Shown piece by piece: positions 1 to 5,549 of a stretch of 5,934 nucleotides of DNA (the stretch's first letter is position 1; every line of letters starts with the position of its first letter). The stretch lies in contig JAOUIC010000124.1 of the NCBI GenBank assembly GCA_029884275.1, forward strand, positions 1 to 5,934, in the 5' to 3' direction. The stretch comes from Gemmatimonadota bacterium. Lineage in GTDB: Bacteria; Gemmatimonadota; Gemmatimonadetes; Gemmatimonadales; GWC2-71-9. A program made the position numbers and the translations under genes. The notes beneath the pieces were generated by a model. The model had not been told where the DNA came from, did no database searches, and saw nothing but the letters and a program-made list of their open reading frames with translations.

Positions 1-953
1 TTCATTCGGGCCTGATCGACCTCGACCTGCTGCGCACCGAGCGGCTGGGCGCCGATTTCCAGAGCCGGTTCCTCGACTCGCTGCGGATCGACACCCTGCA
101 GGTGCGGATGGGCCAGAATGTCTGGCTCCGCTCCGGAGAAGCCAACATCCAGCTCGACGGCGCCATCACGGTGGACAAGCTGCGTGACCAGTACCGGATC
201 AACGGCGAGCTGTCCGCGCTGCGTGGCAAGTACACCCTGTGGATCGCCGGGGTCGTCACCCGCGACTTCACCGTGGAGCGGGGCAAGGTCCGCTATTTCG
301 GCACACCGGACCTGAACGCCGAGCTGGACATCGAGGCCCGGCACACGGTCGTGGCAGTGGAGACCGGCGAGGAGATCGACGTGGTCGCGAAGATCACCGG
401 TACCATGCTCCAGCCGAAGCTCGAGCTGAGCAGTCCGCCGGCGGCCCAGCGCGCCCCCCTCAACCAGACCGAACTGGTGAGCTACCTGATGTTCGGGCGG
501 CCCACCTTCAGCCAGCAGGGACAGGGGACATCGGCCCAGCAGGGGAACCAGTACTACGCGGTGCAGGTGGGACTCAGCTATGTCTCGAGCGCCCTCACCA
601 GCGAACTGCAGCGGGCCCTGGTCAGCGACCTGGGCGTGCCCATCGACTACCTTGACATCCGGCCCGGCGGGGCGGGCACGGCCTCTTCCGCGGGACAGGG
701 CGCCTCCTCCCAGGTCGCGATCGTGTCGGCCGGCTGGCATCTCGGCAAGCGCTGGTTCGTGACCGTGGTGGCGGACCTGTGCACCAACCAGCAGCGGTTC
801 TACCCCAACGTGGAGTACCGGTTCACCCGTGAGCTCCGCATCAAGACGGCGGTGGAACCGTCCTACTCCTGCCAGGTGGCGGTCAACCAGCCCAGCCTTA
901 CGGGCAACAAGTACCAGGTCGGCCTCGACCTCCTCTGGAAGCGGGACTACTGA
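1..953 (+). CDS. tamB: TamB/DUF490 family translocation and assembly module protein, C-terminal part (5' end outside window)
   Basis: Open from the left window edge in frame 3 (first full codon at base 3) to TGA at 951-953, giving 316 visible residues. The visible part looks like the DUF490 C-terminal domain: repeating beta-rich segments (visible residues about 25-150), then the hallmark ELVSYLMFG at residues 157-165, then a Gln/Gly-rich linker, a second Gly/Ser-rich linker and a final strand ending DLLWKRDY with a terminal aromatic residue. TamB proteins are long, periplasm-spanning beta-groove proteins anchored in the inner membrane; they are linked to outer-membrane protein assembly and to phospholipid movement to the outer membrane. 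Two cysteines, at visible residues 260 and 290, could form a periplasmic disulphide. The next gene begins 3 bases after the stop, so the two are probably co-transcribed. The family call is firm. The symbol is by family only, because the N-terminal anchor and any partner gene lie outside the window. Confidence 0.88.
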   Translation, partial: HSGLIDLDLLRTERLGADFQSRFLDSLRIDTLQVRMGQNVWLRSGEANIQLDGAITVDKLRDQYRINGELSALRGKYTLWIAGVVTRDFTVERGKVRYFGTPDLNAELDIEARHTVVAVETGEEIDVVAKITGTMLQPKLELSSPPAAQRAPLNQTELVSYLMFGRPTFSQQGQGTSAQQGNQYYAVQVGLSYVSSALTSELQRALVSDLGVPIDYLDIRPGGAGTASSAGQGASSQVAIVSAGWHLGKRWFVTVVADLCTNQQRFYPNVEYRFTRELRIKTAVEPSYSCQVAVNQPSLTGNKYQVGLDLLWKRDY

Positions 954-956
954 GCC

Positions 957-1850
957 ATGACCCGCGCACTGCTGATCACCAATCCCGCCGCCGCGCGAAC
1001 TGAGGAAGCCGAAGTCAAGGCCATCCTCGAGACCCTTCGGCGCGGCGGCTGGCGCGTGGAGTTGCGCGCCACCGGCGGCCCGGGTGACGCGCGCCGGTTC
1101 GCGGCCGAAGCCGCCGCGGCCGGACACGACGTGGTGGCTGTCTTCGGGGGAGACGGGACCACGATGCAGGCCGCCGCGGCCCTGGTGGGGACCGGGACCG
1201 TTCTGGGGGTGCTCCCCGGGGGAACGGGCAACCTCCTGGCCGGCAACCTCCGGATTCCGATGCATCCGGCCCGCGCGGCGCAGGTGCTCCTCACCGGCGC
1301 GGCGCGGCCTCTCGACCTGGGCCGGATGGAGCGGCTCGACGGGACCCATTACTTCGCGGTCGCGTGCGGGGCGGGGCACGACGCGCGGGTCATGGCCGCG
1401 ACCACCACGCTGCAGAAGCACCGTTGGCGCTTCGCGGCGTACTTCGTGACGATCTTCAGGCTGATGCCGGAGTTGCGCAGCATTCCCCACCTCATCACCG
1501 TCGACGGGGTGGAGTACGAGGCCCAGGCGGCCCTCGTGCTGGTCGCCAACTGCGGTGAGATGATCCCCCCGTTCCTCCGGCTGCGCCGCGGCATCCGTCC
1601 GGATGACGGGCTGCTCGATGTCGTGGTGCTGCGGGCGGACACCCTGCCGGAGACGGTGCGCGCCATCTGGGAGATCATCCGTGAAGACACCGGGGGCCGC
1701 ATAGGTTATGCCCAGGGCCGGACCATCACGGTCCAGTCCAGCACGCCGGAACCGGTGCAGATGGACGGCGACGCGCACGGAATGACCCCGTTCACGGCGG
1801 AGGTCGTGCCGCGCGCGGTTCACGTCATCGCGCCACGGAGCACGTCATGA
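957..1850 (+). CDS. Diacylglycerol kinase family (YegS/DgkB-like) lipid kinase
   Basis: A complete 297-residue protein, the usual length for soluble bacterial lipid kinases of the DAGK catalytic family. These phosphorylate diacylglycerol or related lipids with ATP at the inner face of the cytoplasmic membrane, returning lipid to phospholipid synthesis. Seen in the sequence: an N-terminal ITNPAA strand-turn (residues 7-12), the nucleotide-binding GGDGT at 64-68, the second glycine loop PGGTGN at 87-92, a GHDA segment in the middle domain and a C-terminal MDGD at 269-272. Two family positions differ: Gln71 lies where many members have Glu (GGDGTxNE), and Asp272 lies where DgkB-type enzymes have the Glu of DGE, proposed as general base. 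Both are conservative and do not argue against activity. There is no signal peptide or membrane segment. ATG at 957 follows the TamB stop by 3 bases with only a weak purine-rich ribosome site, which suggests coupling. The true substrate (diacylglycerol, phosphatidylglycerol or another lipid) cannot be read from sequence. Confidence 0.9.
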   Translation: MTRALLITNPAAARTEEAEVKAILETLRRGGWRVELRATGGPGDARRFAAEAAAAGHDVVAVFGGDGTTMQAAAALVGTGTVLGVLPGGTGNLLAGNLRIPMHPARAAQVLLTGAARPLDLGRMERLDGTHYFAVACGAGHDARVMAATTTLQKHRWRFAAYFVTIFRLMPELRSIPHLITVDGVEYEAQAALVLVANCGEMIPPFLRLRRGIRPDDGLLDVVVLRADTLPETVRAIWEIIREDTGGRIGYAQGRTITVQSSTPEPVQMDGDAHGMTPFTAEVVPRAVHVIAPRSTS

Positions 1851-1899
1851 GCCCGGCAGGATGGCCCCCGGCCGGGCGCCTCACAGCCGGTGGCGCCCG
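1851..1899. other. Two overlapping, mutually exclusive GC-rich inverted repeats after the lipid kinase gene
   Basis: The first repeat begins directly after the lipid kinase stop codon: GCCCGGC at 1851-1857 pairs with GCCGGGC at 1871-1877 across a 13-base loop. The second pairs CGGGCGCC (1873-1880) with GGCGCCCG (1892-1899) across an 11-base loop. They share bases 1873-1877, so only one can form at a time. No T-run follows either, so neither is a standard intrinsic terminator. They lie in the only sizeable intergenic gap, between the TamB/kinase pair and the regulator-led cluster, where a transcript end or leader would be expected. Short GC-rich inverted repeats are frequent by chance at this composition. 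Confidence 0.35.
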
Positions 1900-1935
1900 T
1901 CGCGAGATGGGCCGGCCGGCGCTCCGGTCCCGCCC

Positions 1936-1944
1936 AGGGAGGAG
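1936..1944 (+). promoter_or_regulatory. Ribosome-binding site deciding the regulator start
   Basis: The purine run AGGGAGGAG ends two bases before the ATG at 1947, with its GGAGG core four bases away. It supports ATG 1947 over the in-frame GTG at 1890, which would add 19 residues that precede the first strand of the receiver domain and match no family feature. Confidence 0.75.
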
Positions 1945-1946
1945 CC

Positions 1947-3293
1947 ATGCCTGATTCGGTGCTGCTGGTCGCCGGCGATGTCGAGTCGCTCCGCGGTCTG
2001 GGGAGCATGTTCGAGCGCGCGGGCTACGAGGTCGCGCGTGAACTGGATGTCGAGACCGGGCTTGCCGCCTACGACCGGCTGCGACCGCAGGTGGTGCTGC
2101 TCGAGCTGGACCTCGCCGGCGCCGGGGATCTCGAGGCGGTGGCCCGCTTCCGGGATCGCGGCGCCGCGGTCATTGTCATGGGCGGAGCGACAGAGGCGCC
2201 AGCGGCGGTCGCAGCCATGCAGGCCGGGGCCGAGAACTTCCTGGTCGCGCCAGTCGACCCGCGGCACCTGCAGCTGGCGGTGGCCAGGGTCGCGGAGAAG
2301 GCGCGGCTTCGCCACCTCATCGAACTGTTCCGGCGGCAGGCGCACCCCGGCCAGGGGCTCGGCTCACTGGGCGATTCGCCGGCGATGCGCGAGCTGGTGC
2401 GCCAGGTCGGCCTGGCCGCCGCGGCCGAGCGGATCCCGGTTCTGCTGCTGGGGGAGCCCGGGGTCGGCAAGCGCCGGCTCGCCCGCATCATCCACGACAT
2501 GAGCCCCCGGGCCCGGGGCCCGCTGCTCACCGTCGAGTCCGGGGGGCGCGAGCCCGGCAGTCTGGCGGAGGAACTCCTCGGCTCGGAGCGGCCCGCCGCC
2601 GGTGGTGCGCTGGAGCGGCGGCCGGGACTGGTCGAGAGCGCGTCGGGTGGAACGCTCTCCTTCAGCGAGATCGAGGCCCTCCCGGCGGAGGTGCAGCCGC
2701 TGCTGCTCAGGCTGCTCGAGGCCCGGACATTCCGGAGGGTGGGCGGGACGCGCGACCTGGCGGCGGATGTGCGGGTCATCGCCGCCTCGAGTCGGCCGCT
2801 CAGCGGCCTGCTCGACGGAAGTTGCGTCCGCGAGGATCTCGCCTATCGCCTGAACGCGATGCCGATCACGTTGCCGGCGGTCCGCGAGCGGGCGAGGGAG
2901 GACCGCGTGGCGCTGCTTCGTTCGGTGGTCGCGGAGGCGCGGGGGGGAAGCACCATGTCCGAGTCGGTGATCAGTCCCGAGGCGCTCGAGCGGCTGGTCG
3001 GGTATCCCTGGCCGGGAAACGTGAGCGAGATGCAGCAGGTCGTGTCCCGTGCCCTGCTGCTCGCCGGAGGGCGCGAGCCGGTCGGCCTCGACCACCTCCC
3101 GGGGGAGTTCCGCAACCGGCCCGGGACCGGCGACCGGCGCCACACGCCCATGACACTCGACGCGCTGGAGCGCGCTCACATCGAGCGCACCCTGCGCCAT
3201 CACGGCGGCAACCGGACCAGGGCGGCCCAGGAGCTGGGGATCTCCCGGGCCACGCTCATCAACAAGATCAGGCGGTACTCAATCGAACGGTGA
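1947..3293 (+). CDS. NtrC-type regulator with degenerate receiver and degenerate AAA+ domain (likely phosphorylation- and sigma-54-independent)
   Basis: A 448-residue protein with the three-part NtrC layout. Residues 1-120 are a receiver fold: VLLV strand at 5-8, VVLLE strand at 49-53 and an FLVAP segment at 98-102. Phosphorylation residues are lost: the acceptor Asp is Glu53, the Thr/Ser is Gly79, the Lys is Ala101 and one acidic-pocket residue is Gly10 (Asp11 remains). Residues 140-375 are the AAA+ domain. Walker A GEPGVGK (169-175), arginine fingers Arg295 and Arg301 and the YPWPGNV segment (353-359) remain. The sigma-54-contacting GAFTGA is PAAGGA (216-221, ungapped), Walker B DE is Ser240-Glu241, the sensor I Asn is Ser282 and the sensor II Arg is Ser360. 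Residues 404-446 are a Fis-type HTH with GGN, AAQELGIS and ATL motifs, apparently intact. So I infer a DNA-binding regulator that may bind ATP but should not act as a classical sigma-54 activator; TyrR and Rhodobacter capsulatus NtrC are known precedents lacking functional GAFTGA. As first gene of a tight cluster it may control its own operon. Reading frame and codon use are uninterrupted, which argues against a decaying gene. Confidence 0.88.
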   Translation: MPDSVLLVAGDVESLRGLGSMFERAGYEVARELDVETGLAAYDRLRPQVVLLELDLAGAGDLEAVARFRDRGAAVIVMGGATEAPAAVAAMQAGAENFLVAPVDPRHLQLAVARVAEKARLRHLIELFRRQAHPGQGLGSLGDSPAMRELVRQVGLAAAAERIPVLLLGEPGVGKRRLARIIHDMSPRARGPLLTVESGGREPGSLAEELLGSERPAAGGALERRPGLVESASGGTLSFSEIEALPAEVQPLLLRLLEARTFRRVGGTRDLAADVRVIAASSRPLSGLLDGSCVREDLAYRLNAMPITLPAVRERAREDRVALLRSVVAEARGGSTMSESVISPEALERLVGYPWPGNVSEMQQVVSRALLLAGGREPVGLDHLPGEFRNRPGTGDRRHTPMTLDALERAHIERTLRHHGGNRTRAAQELGISRATLINKIRRYSIER

Positions 3294-3299
3294 GGAGGG
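3292..3299 (+). promoter_or_regulatory. Strong ribosome-binding site for the small cysteine-rich protein
   Basis: GAGGAGGG overlaps the regulator stop codon (TGA 3291-3293) and lies seven bases before the ATG at 3307, close to ideal spacing. It is the best Shine-Dalgarno match in this cluster and strongly supports translation of the 57-residue gene from 3307 and not from the internal ATG at 3337. Confidence 0.8.
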
Positions 3300-3306
3300 T
3301 CGGCGC

Positions 3307-3480
3307 ATGAAGCCCGAATTGAAGGAAAAGGACGCCATGATCTGCCGCGCCTGCGGGCGCGAGGAGCGCGCCTCGGAGGGGTACCCCTGCGAAGTGTGCA
3401 GCACGTTCATCTGCCTGCCCTGCACCAACCGGGGGGTGCTGCGCTGCAAGAAATGCGACGCCAAGCCCGAACCCCGATGA
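3307..3480 (+). CDS. 57-residue protein with four CxxC motifs (predicted double zinc finger)
   Basis: A complete small gene, ATG 3307 to TGA 3478-3480, preceded by a near-ideal ribosome site. The protein begins with a short Lys/Glu-rich stretch (residues 1-10). Cysteine pairs follow at 13/16, 28/31, 36/39 and 47/50, then a short charged tail ending KPEPR. The eight cysteines are spaced C-x2-C-x11-C-x2-C-x4-C-x2-C-x7-C-x2-C. That is enough ligands for two zinc ions, and the spacing resembles cross-braced folds of the RING or FYVE type, although no bacterial family can be assigned by eye. It has no signal peptide or membrane segment and is expected in the cytoplasm. Its stop overlaps the start of the peptidase gene in an ATGA, so the two are translationally coupled. 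The function is unknown: it could be a protein- or nucleic-acid-binding adaptor for the regulator before it or the peptidase after it. An iron-sulphur or redox role is less likely but not excluded. Confidence 0.82.
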   Translation: MKPELKEKDAMICRACGREERASEGYPCEVCSTFICLPCTNRGVLRCKKCDAKPEPR

Positions 3481-4262
3481 GCTCCAACTCCATCATCGGC
3501 CTCGCGGCGGTGACCCCGGTCTACCGGGAGCCGAACCTGCGGGCGGAGCAGGTCACCCAACTGGTGCTCGGCGAGACGGGCAGAATCCTCGAGGCCCGTG
3601 GCGCTTGGCGGCGGGTGAGGCTCGATCTGGACCACTACGAGGGCTGGGCTCACGCCGGCTACCTGCTTGAGACCGATCATGAGGTGGCGCGGGCCTGGCG
3701 CGAGAGCGCAAGCGGGTGGAGCGAAGGGGCGGTTGCCCAGGGGGAGGACGGCCGCATCCTCCGGCTGCCGCTCAGGGCCAGGGTCGGGCTGGTCGCGCCG
3801 CGGGTCGACCTCCCCAACGGCCAGCGTGCCACACTCAGCACGGGCGTCGTCACGCCACACGATCGCGTTGCCGGGCGCGCCCGCTCCTCCTCCCCCGACC
3901 TCTGGGCGCTGGAACACTTCGCCGGGGCGCCGTACCAGTGGGGCGGGGTGACGCCGTGGGGGGTGGACTGCTCCGGCCTGGTGCAGACCACGTTTCTCGC
4001 GCGCGGTCTGGCGCTTCCGCGCGACGCGGCGCAGCAGGCGCTCAAGGGCGAGCCGGTGGATCTCGGGAAGCACCGCCCTGGTGACCTGCTGTTCTTCTCC
4101 GATGAGGGGGACCGTATCACCCATGTGGCGCTGGCCGGCCCGCGCGACGCCCTGGTGCACTCCACCGTGGCCTGCGGTGGCGTGGTGCTGGAGCCATGGG
4201 GGCCCGGCACGAGGGCGTCCGCACTCCGGGAACAGTTGGTCGCCATCCGGCGCGTCGAGTAG
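3477..4262 (+). CDS. C40-family (NlpC/P60) cysteine peptidase with SH3-like N-terminal region, probably cytoplasmic
   Basis: A 261-residue protein. An SH3b-like region lies at about residues 8-65 (VYREP, then GWAHAGYL) and a second small beta-rich segment at about 93-127. The NlpC/P60 domain follows at about 140-260. The catalytic Cys165 lies in the DCSG motif after YQWGG, His216 is in ITHVAL, and His228 is the probable third, polar residue; the GDLLFF strand at 202-207 is also typical. Family members cut the gamma-D-glutamyl to diamino-acid bond in cell-wall peptides. The SH3b plus NlpC/P60 order resembles YkfC-like enzymes, in which the SH3 domain restricts activity to free peptides with an N-terminal L-Ala. 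The N-terminus has no signal peptide or lipobox, so recycling of imported wall peptides in the cytoplasm is the likely role. ATG 3477 overlaps the previous stop (ATGA) and matches the start of the SH3 region. An in-frame ATG at 3396 would overlap most of the small zinc protein gene and is rejected. No strong ribosome site precedes 3477, consistent with coupling. Confidence 0.88.
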   Translation: MSSNSIIGLAAVTPVYREPNLRAEQVTQLVLGETGRILEARGAWRRVRLDLDHYEGWAHAGYLLETDHEVARAWRESASGWSEGAVAQGEDGRILRLPLRARVGLVAPRVDLPNGQRATLSTGVVTPHDRVAGRARSSSPDLWALEHFAGAPYQWGGVTPWGVDCSGLVQTTFLARGLALPRDAAQQALKGEPVDLGKHRPGDLLFFSDEGDRITHVALAGPRDALVHSTVACGGVVLEPWGPGTRASALREQLVAIRRVE

Positions 4263-4264
4263 CC

Positions 4265-4963
4265 ATGCGGCGACTGGTCCTGTTCGACATCGACGGCACG
4301 ATCCTGCTCACGTCCGGGGCCGGCCGGCGGGCCATCACGGCGGCGCTGGCCGGGGAGATGGCCTCCCACGACGCCTTTGAGCACATCCGTTTCGACGGGA
4401 AGACCGACCCCCAGATCGTCGCCGAATTGCTGGAGGCCGCCCGCCATCCGTCGGCCTCCGACTCGGAGTACATCAGCGCGGTGTGCCACCGGTATGTCGC
4501 CCTGCTGGAAGCGGAACTGCTCGAGGGCCGGTCCCGCACCACCGTGATGCCGGGGATCTTCGAGCTGCTCGACGCGCTGGAGCACGAGGCCGGTGTGGTT
4601 CTGGGACTCCTGACCGGCAACGTCGCTCGCGGCGCCGAACTCAAGCTGGGCGCCGCCGGGCTCGATCCCGCGCGCTTCCGGATCGGGGCCTACGGATCCG
4701 ACTCCGCGCACCGGCCGGACCTCCCGGCCATCGCCGCCCGGCGGGCCCACCCGCTGTTCGGGCGGGAGCCCCGCGGCTCGGAGGTCATCATCATCGGCGA
4801 CACGCCCGCGGACATGACCTGCGGCCTCAGCATCGGGGCGCGGGCCATCGGCGTCGCGACCGGGAGCTACGGCACCGGCGACCTCTCCGCGGCCGGCGCC
4901 CACGCGGTGTTTGGCGATCTGTCGGACACCGCGCTCGTGCTCGAGTCGATCCTTGGCGAATGA
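4265..4963 (+). CDS. HAD-superfamily hydrolase (phosphoglycolate-phosphatase-like)
   Basis: A 232-residue protein, a typical length for this subfamily. Motif I is FDIDGT at 7-12 with nucleophile Asp8 and acid/base Asp10. Motif II is LLTGN with Thr117. The motif III Lys is probably Lys127 in ELKLGAAGL. Motif IV is IIIGDTPADM with Asp179 and Asp183 holding magnesium. The helical cap insert at about residues 15-95 is of the C1 type, containing FDGKTDPQI at 43-51, as in Gph/PGMB-like phosphatases. Such enzymes remove phosphate from small metabolites in the cytoplasm; the substrate cannot be predicted. ATG 4265 begins two bases after the peptidase stop and places the nucleophile at the usual distance from the N-terminus. 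The longer in-frame start at 4196 would add 23 residues inside the peptidase gene and is not favoured. Candidate roles are phosphoglycolate repair or, given the neighbours, dephosphorylation of a sugar or nucleotide. All key residues are present, so it should be active. Confidence 0.9.
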   Translation: MRRLVLFDIDGTILLTSGAGRRAITAALAGEMASHDAFEHIRFDGKTDPQIVAELLEAARHPSASDSEYISAVCHRYVALLEAELLEGRSRTTVMPGIFELLDALEHEAGVVLGLLTGNVARGAELKLGAAGLDPARFRIGAYGSDSAHRPDLPAIAARRAHPLFGREPRGSEVIIIGDTPADMTCGLSIGARAIGVATGSYGTGDLSAAGAHAVFGDLSDTALVLESILGE

Positions 4964-5549
4964 ACTGGAGCTGAAGGCGGTCGTGGCCGACCCCGCGCGG
5001 CTCAGGGCGGCTTTGTCCCGGTCCGGCGGCACCGCGCGGTTCCGCGGCCTGCTCCGCGACTGGCGGCTGGACCGGGAAGGGGCGCTGCTGGCCCTCGACC
5101 AGGTGCTCCGCGTGCGGCGCTGGATTCCGGAGGGCGGTCGTGAACGGGCCGAGATCGCCTGGAAGGGACCTACGACCGTCAGTCCCGACGGCATGAAGCA
5201 GCGTGAGGAGATCGAGTTCGCGGTCGAGGACGGGGCGGGGGCGGTGAAACTGTTCGAGGCGCTCGGCTACCGGCTCTCCCAGGCCATCGACCGCTTCGTC
5301 GAGGTCTACGACCTGGCCGGCGCGCAGGTGCGGCTCGAGTGGTATCCCCGGATGGATGTGCTGGTGGAGATCGAGGGCGACGTGGCAGGCATCGAGAGCG
5401 CCATCCGGGCGCTGGACATCCCCCGCGGGCAGTGCCTCGCCGAAGCGCTGCCGTGGTTCGCCCAGCGCTTCGAGGAACGGACCGGCCAGCGCGCCCTGCT
5501 GGCCGAGGTCGAGCTTGCCGGCGCCCCGCCGACGTGGGCTCGCGCATGA
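4953..5549 (+). CDS. CYTH-domain (triphosphate tunnel) protein, class IV adenylate cyclase/thiamine-triphosphatase-like
   Basis: With TTG 4953 as start the protein is 198 residues and opens MANELELK, placing the ExExK signature at Glu4, Glu6 and Lys8 as usual in CYTH proteins. Other tunnel residues follow: LRVR at 52-55, Lys71 in WKGP, the REEIE run at 84-88, Arg114 and the acidic pair in VEIEG (Glu139, Glu141). Two expected tunnel residues differ: the Lys two before Arg114 is Ile112, and the Asp of the usual LD strand is Glu129. The family binds triphosphates with divalent metal in an eight-strand tunnel; known activities are 3',5'-cyclic AMP formation, thiamine triphosphatase and inorganic triphosphatase. 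Which applies here cannot be told. The start lies inside the last 11 bases of the HAD gene, and no in-frame ATG or GTG precedes ExExK closely; ATG at 4911 would add 14 atypical residues. No strong ribosome site is visible, so translation probably depends on coupling. The stop overlaps the next ATG. Confidence 0.85.
   Translation: MANELELKAVVADPARLRAALSRSGGTARFRGLLRDWRLDREGALLALDQVLRVRRWIPEGGRERAEIAWKGPTTVSPDGMKQREEIEFAVEDGAGAVKLFEALGYRLSQAIDRFVEVYDLAGAQVRLEWYPRMDVLVEIEGDVAGIESAIRALDIPRGQCLAEALPWFAQRFEERTGQRALLAEVELAGAPPTWARA

Noticed and set aside
1851..1899. Rho-independent terminator
   Set aside because: The stems are GC-rich but no T-run follows, so they are reported only as inverted repeats.
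1889..1910. Possible sigma-54 promoter before the regulator
   Set aside because: A TGG-like -24 element is present, but no GC lies at the required spacing for the -12 element.
1890..1946. Upstream GTG start for the regulator
   Set aside because: It would add 19 residues before the first receiver strand and leave the strong AGGGAGGAG site inside the gene.
2364..3203. 279-residue antisense open frame opposite the regulator
   Set aside because: It has no domain motifs, and the + strand encodes a recognisable receiver-AAA-HTH protein over the same bases.
1947..3293. Regulator as a decaying pseudogene
   Set aside because: The frame is intact over 448 codons, the HTH and Walker A are preserved, and the changed active-site residues sit in otherwise well-kept motifs, which points to repurposing and not decay.
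3396..3476. Longer start for the peptidase at ATG 3396
   Set aside because: The extra residues come from reading the zinc protein gene in another frame and look unlike a signal peptide. ATG 3477 with the ATGA overlap fits the domain start.
3279..4160. 293-residue antisense open frame covering the small zinc protein and the peptidase
   Set aside because: It lies opposite two + strand genes with a strong ribosome site and clear motifs; its own sequence has no family signature.
3677..5194. 505-residue antisense open frame across the peptidase, HAD and CYTH genes
   Set aside because: Its translation is Arg/Ser/Pro-rich low-complexity sequence with no recognisable motif, and it lies opposite three genes with complete catalytic motifs. 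Long antisense frames are expected in GC-rich coding DNA.
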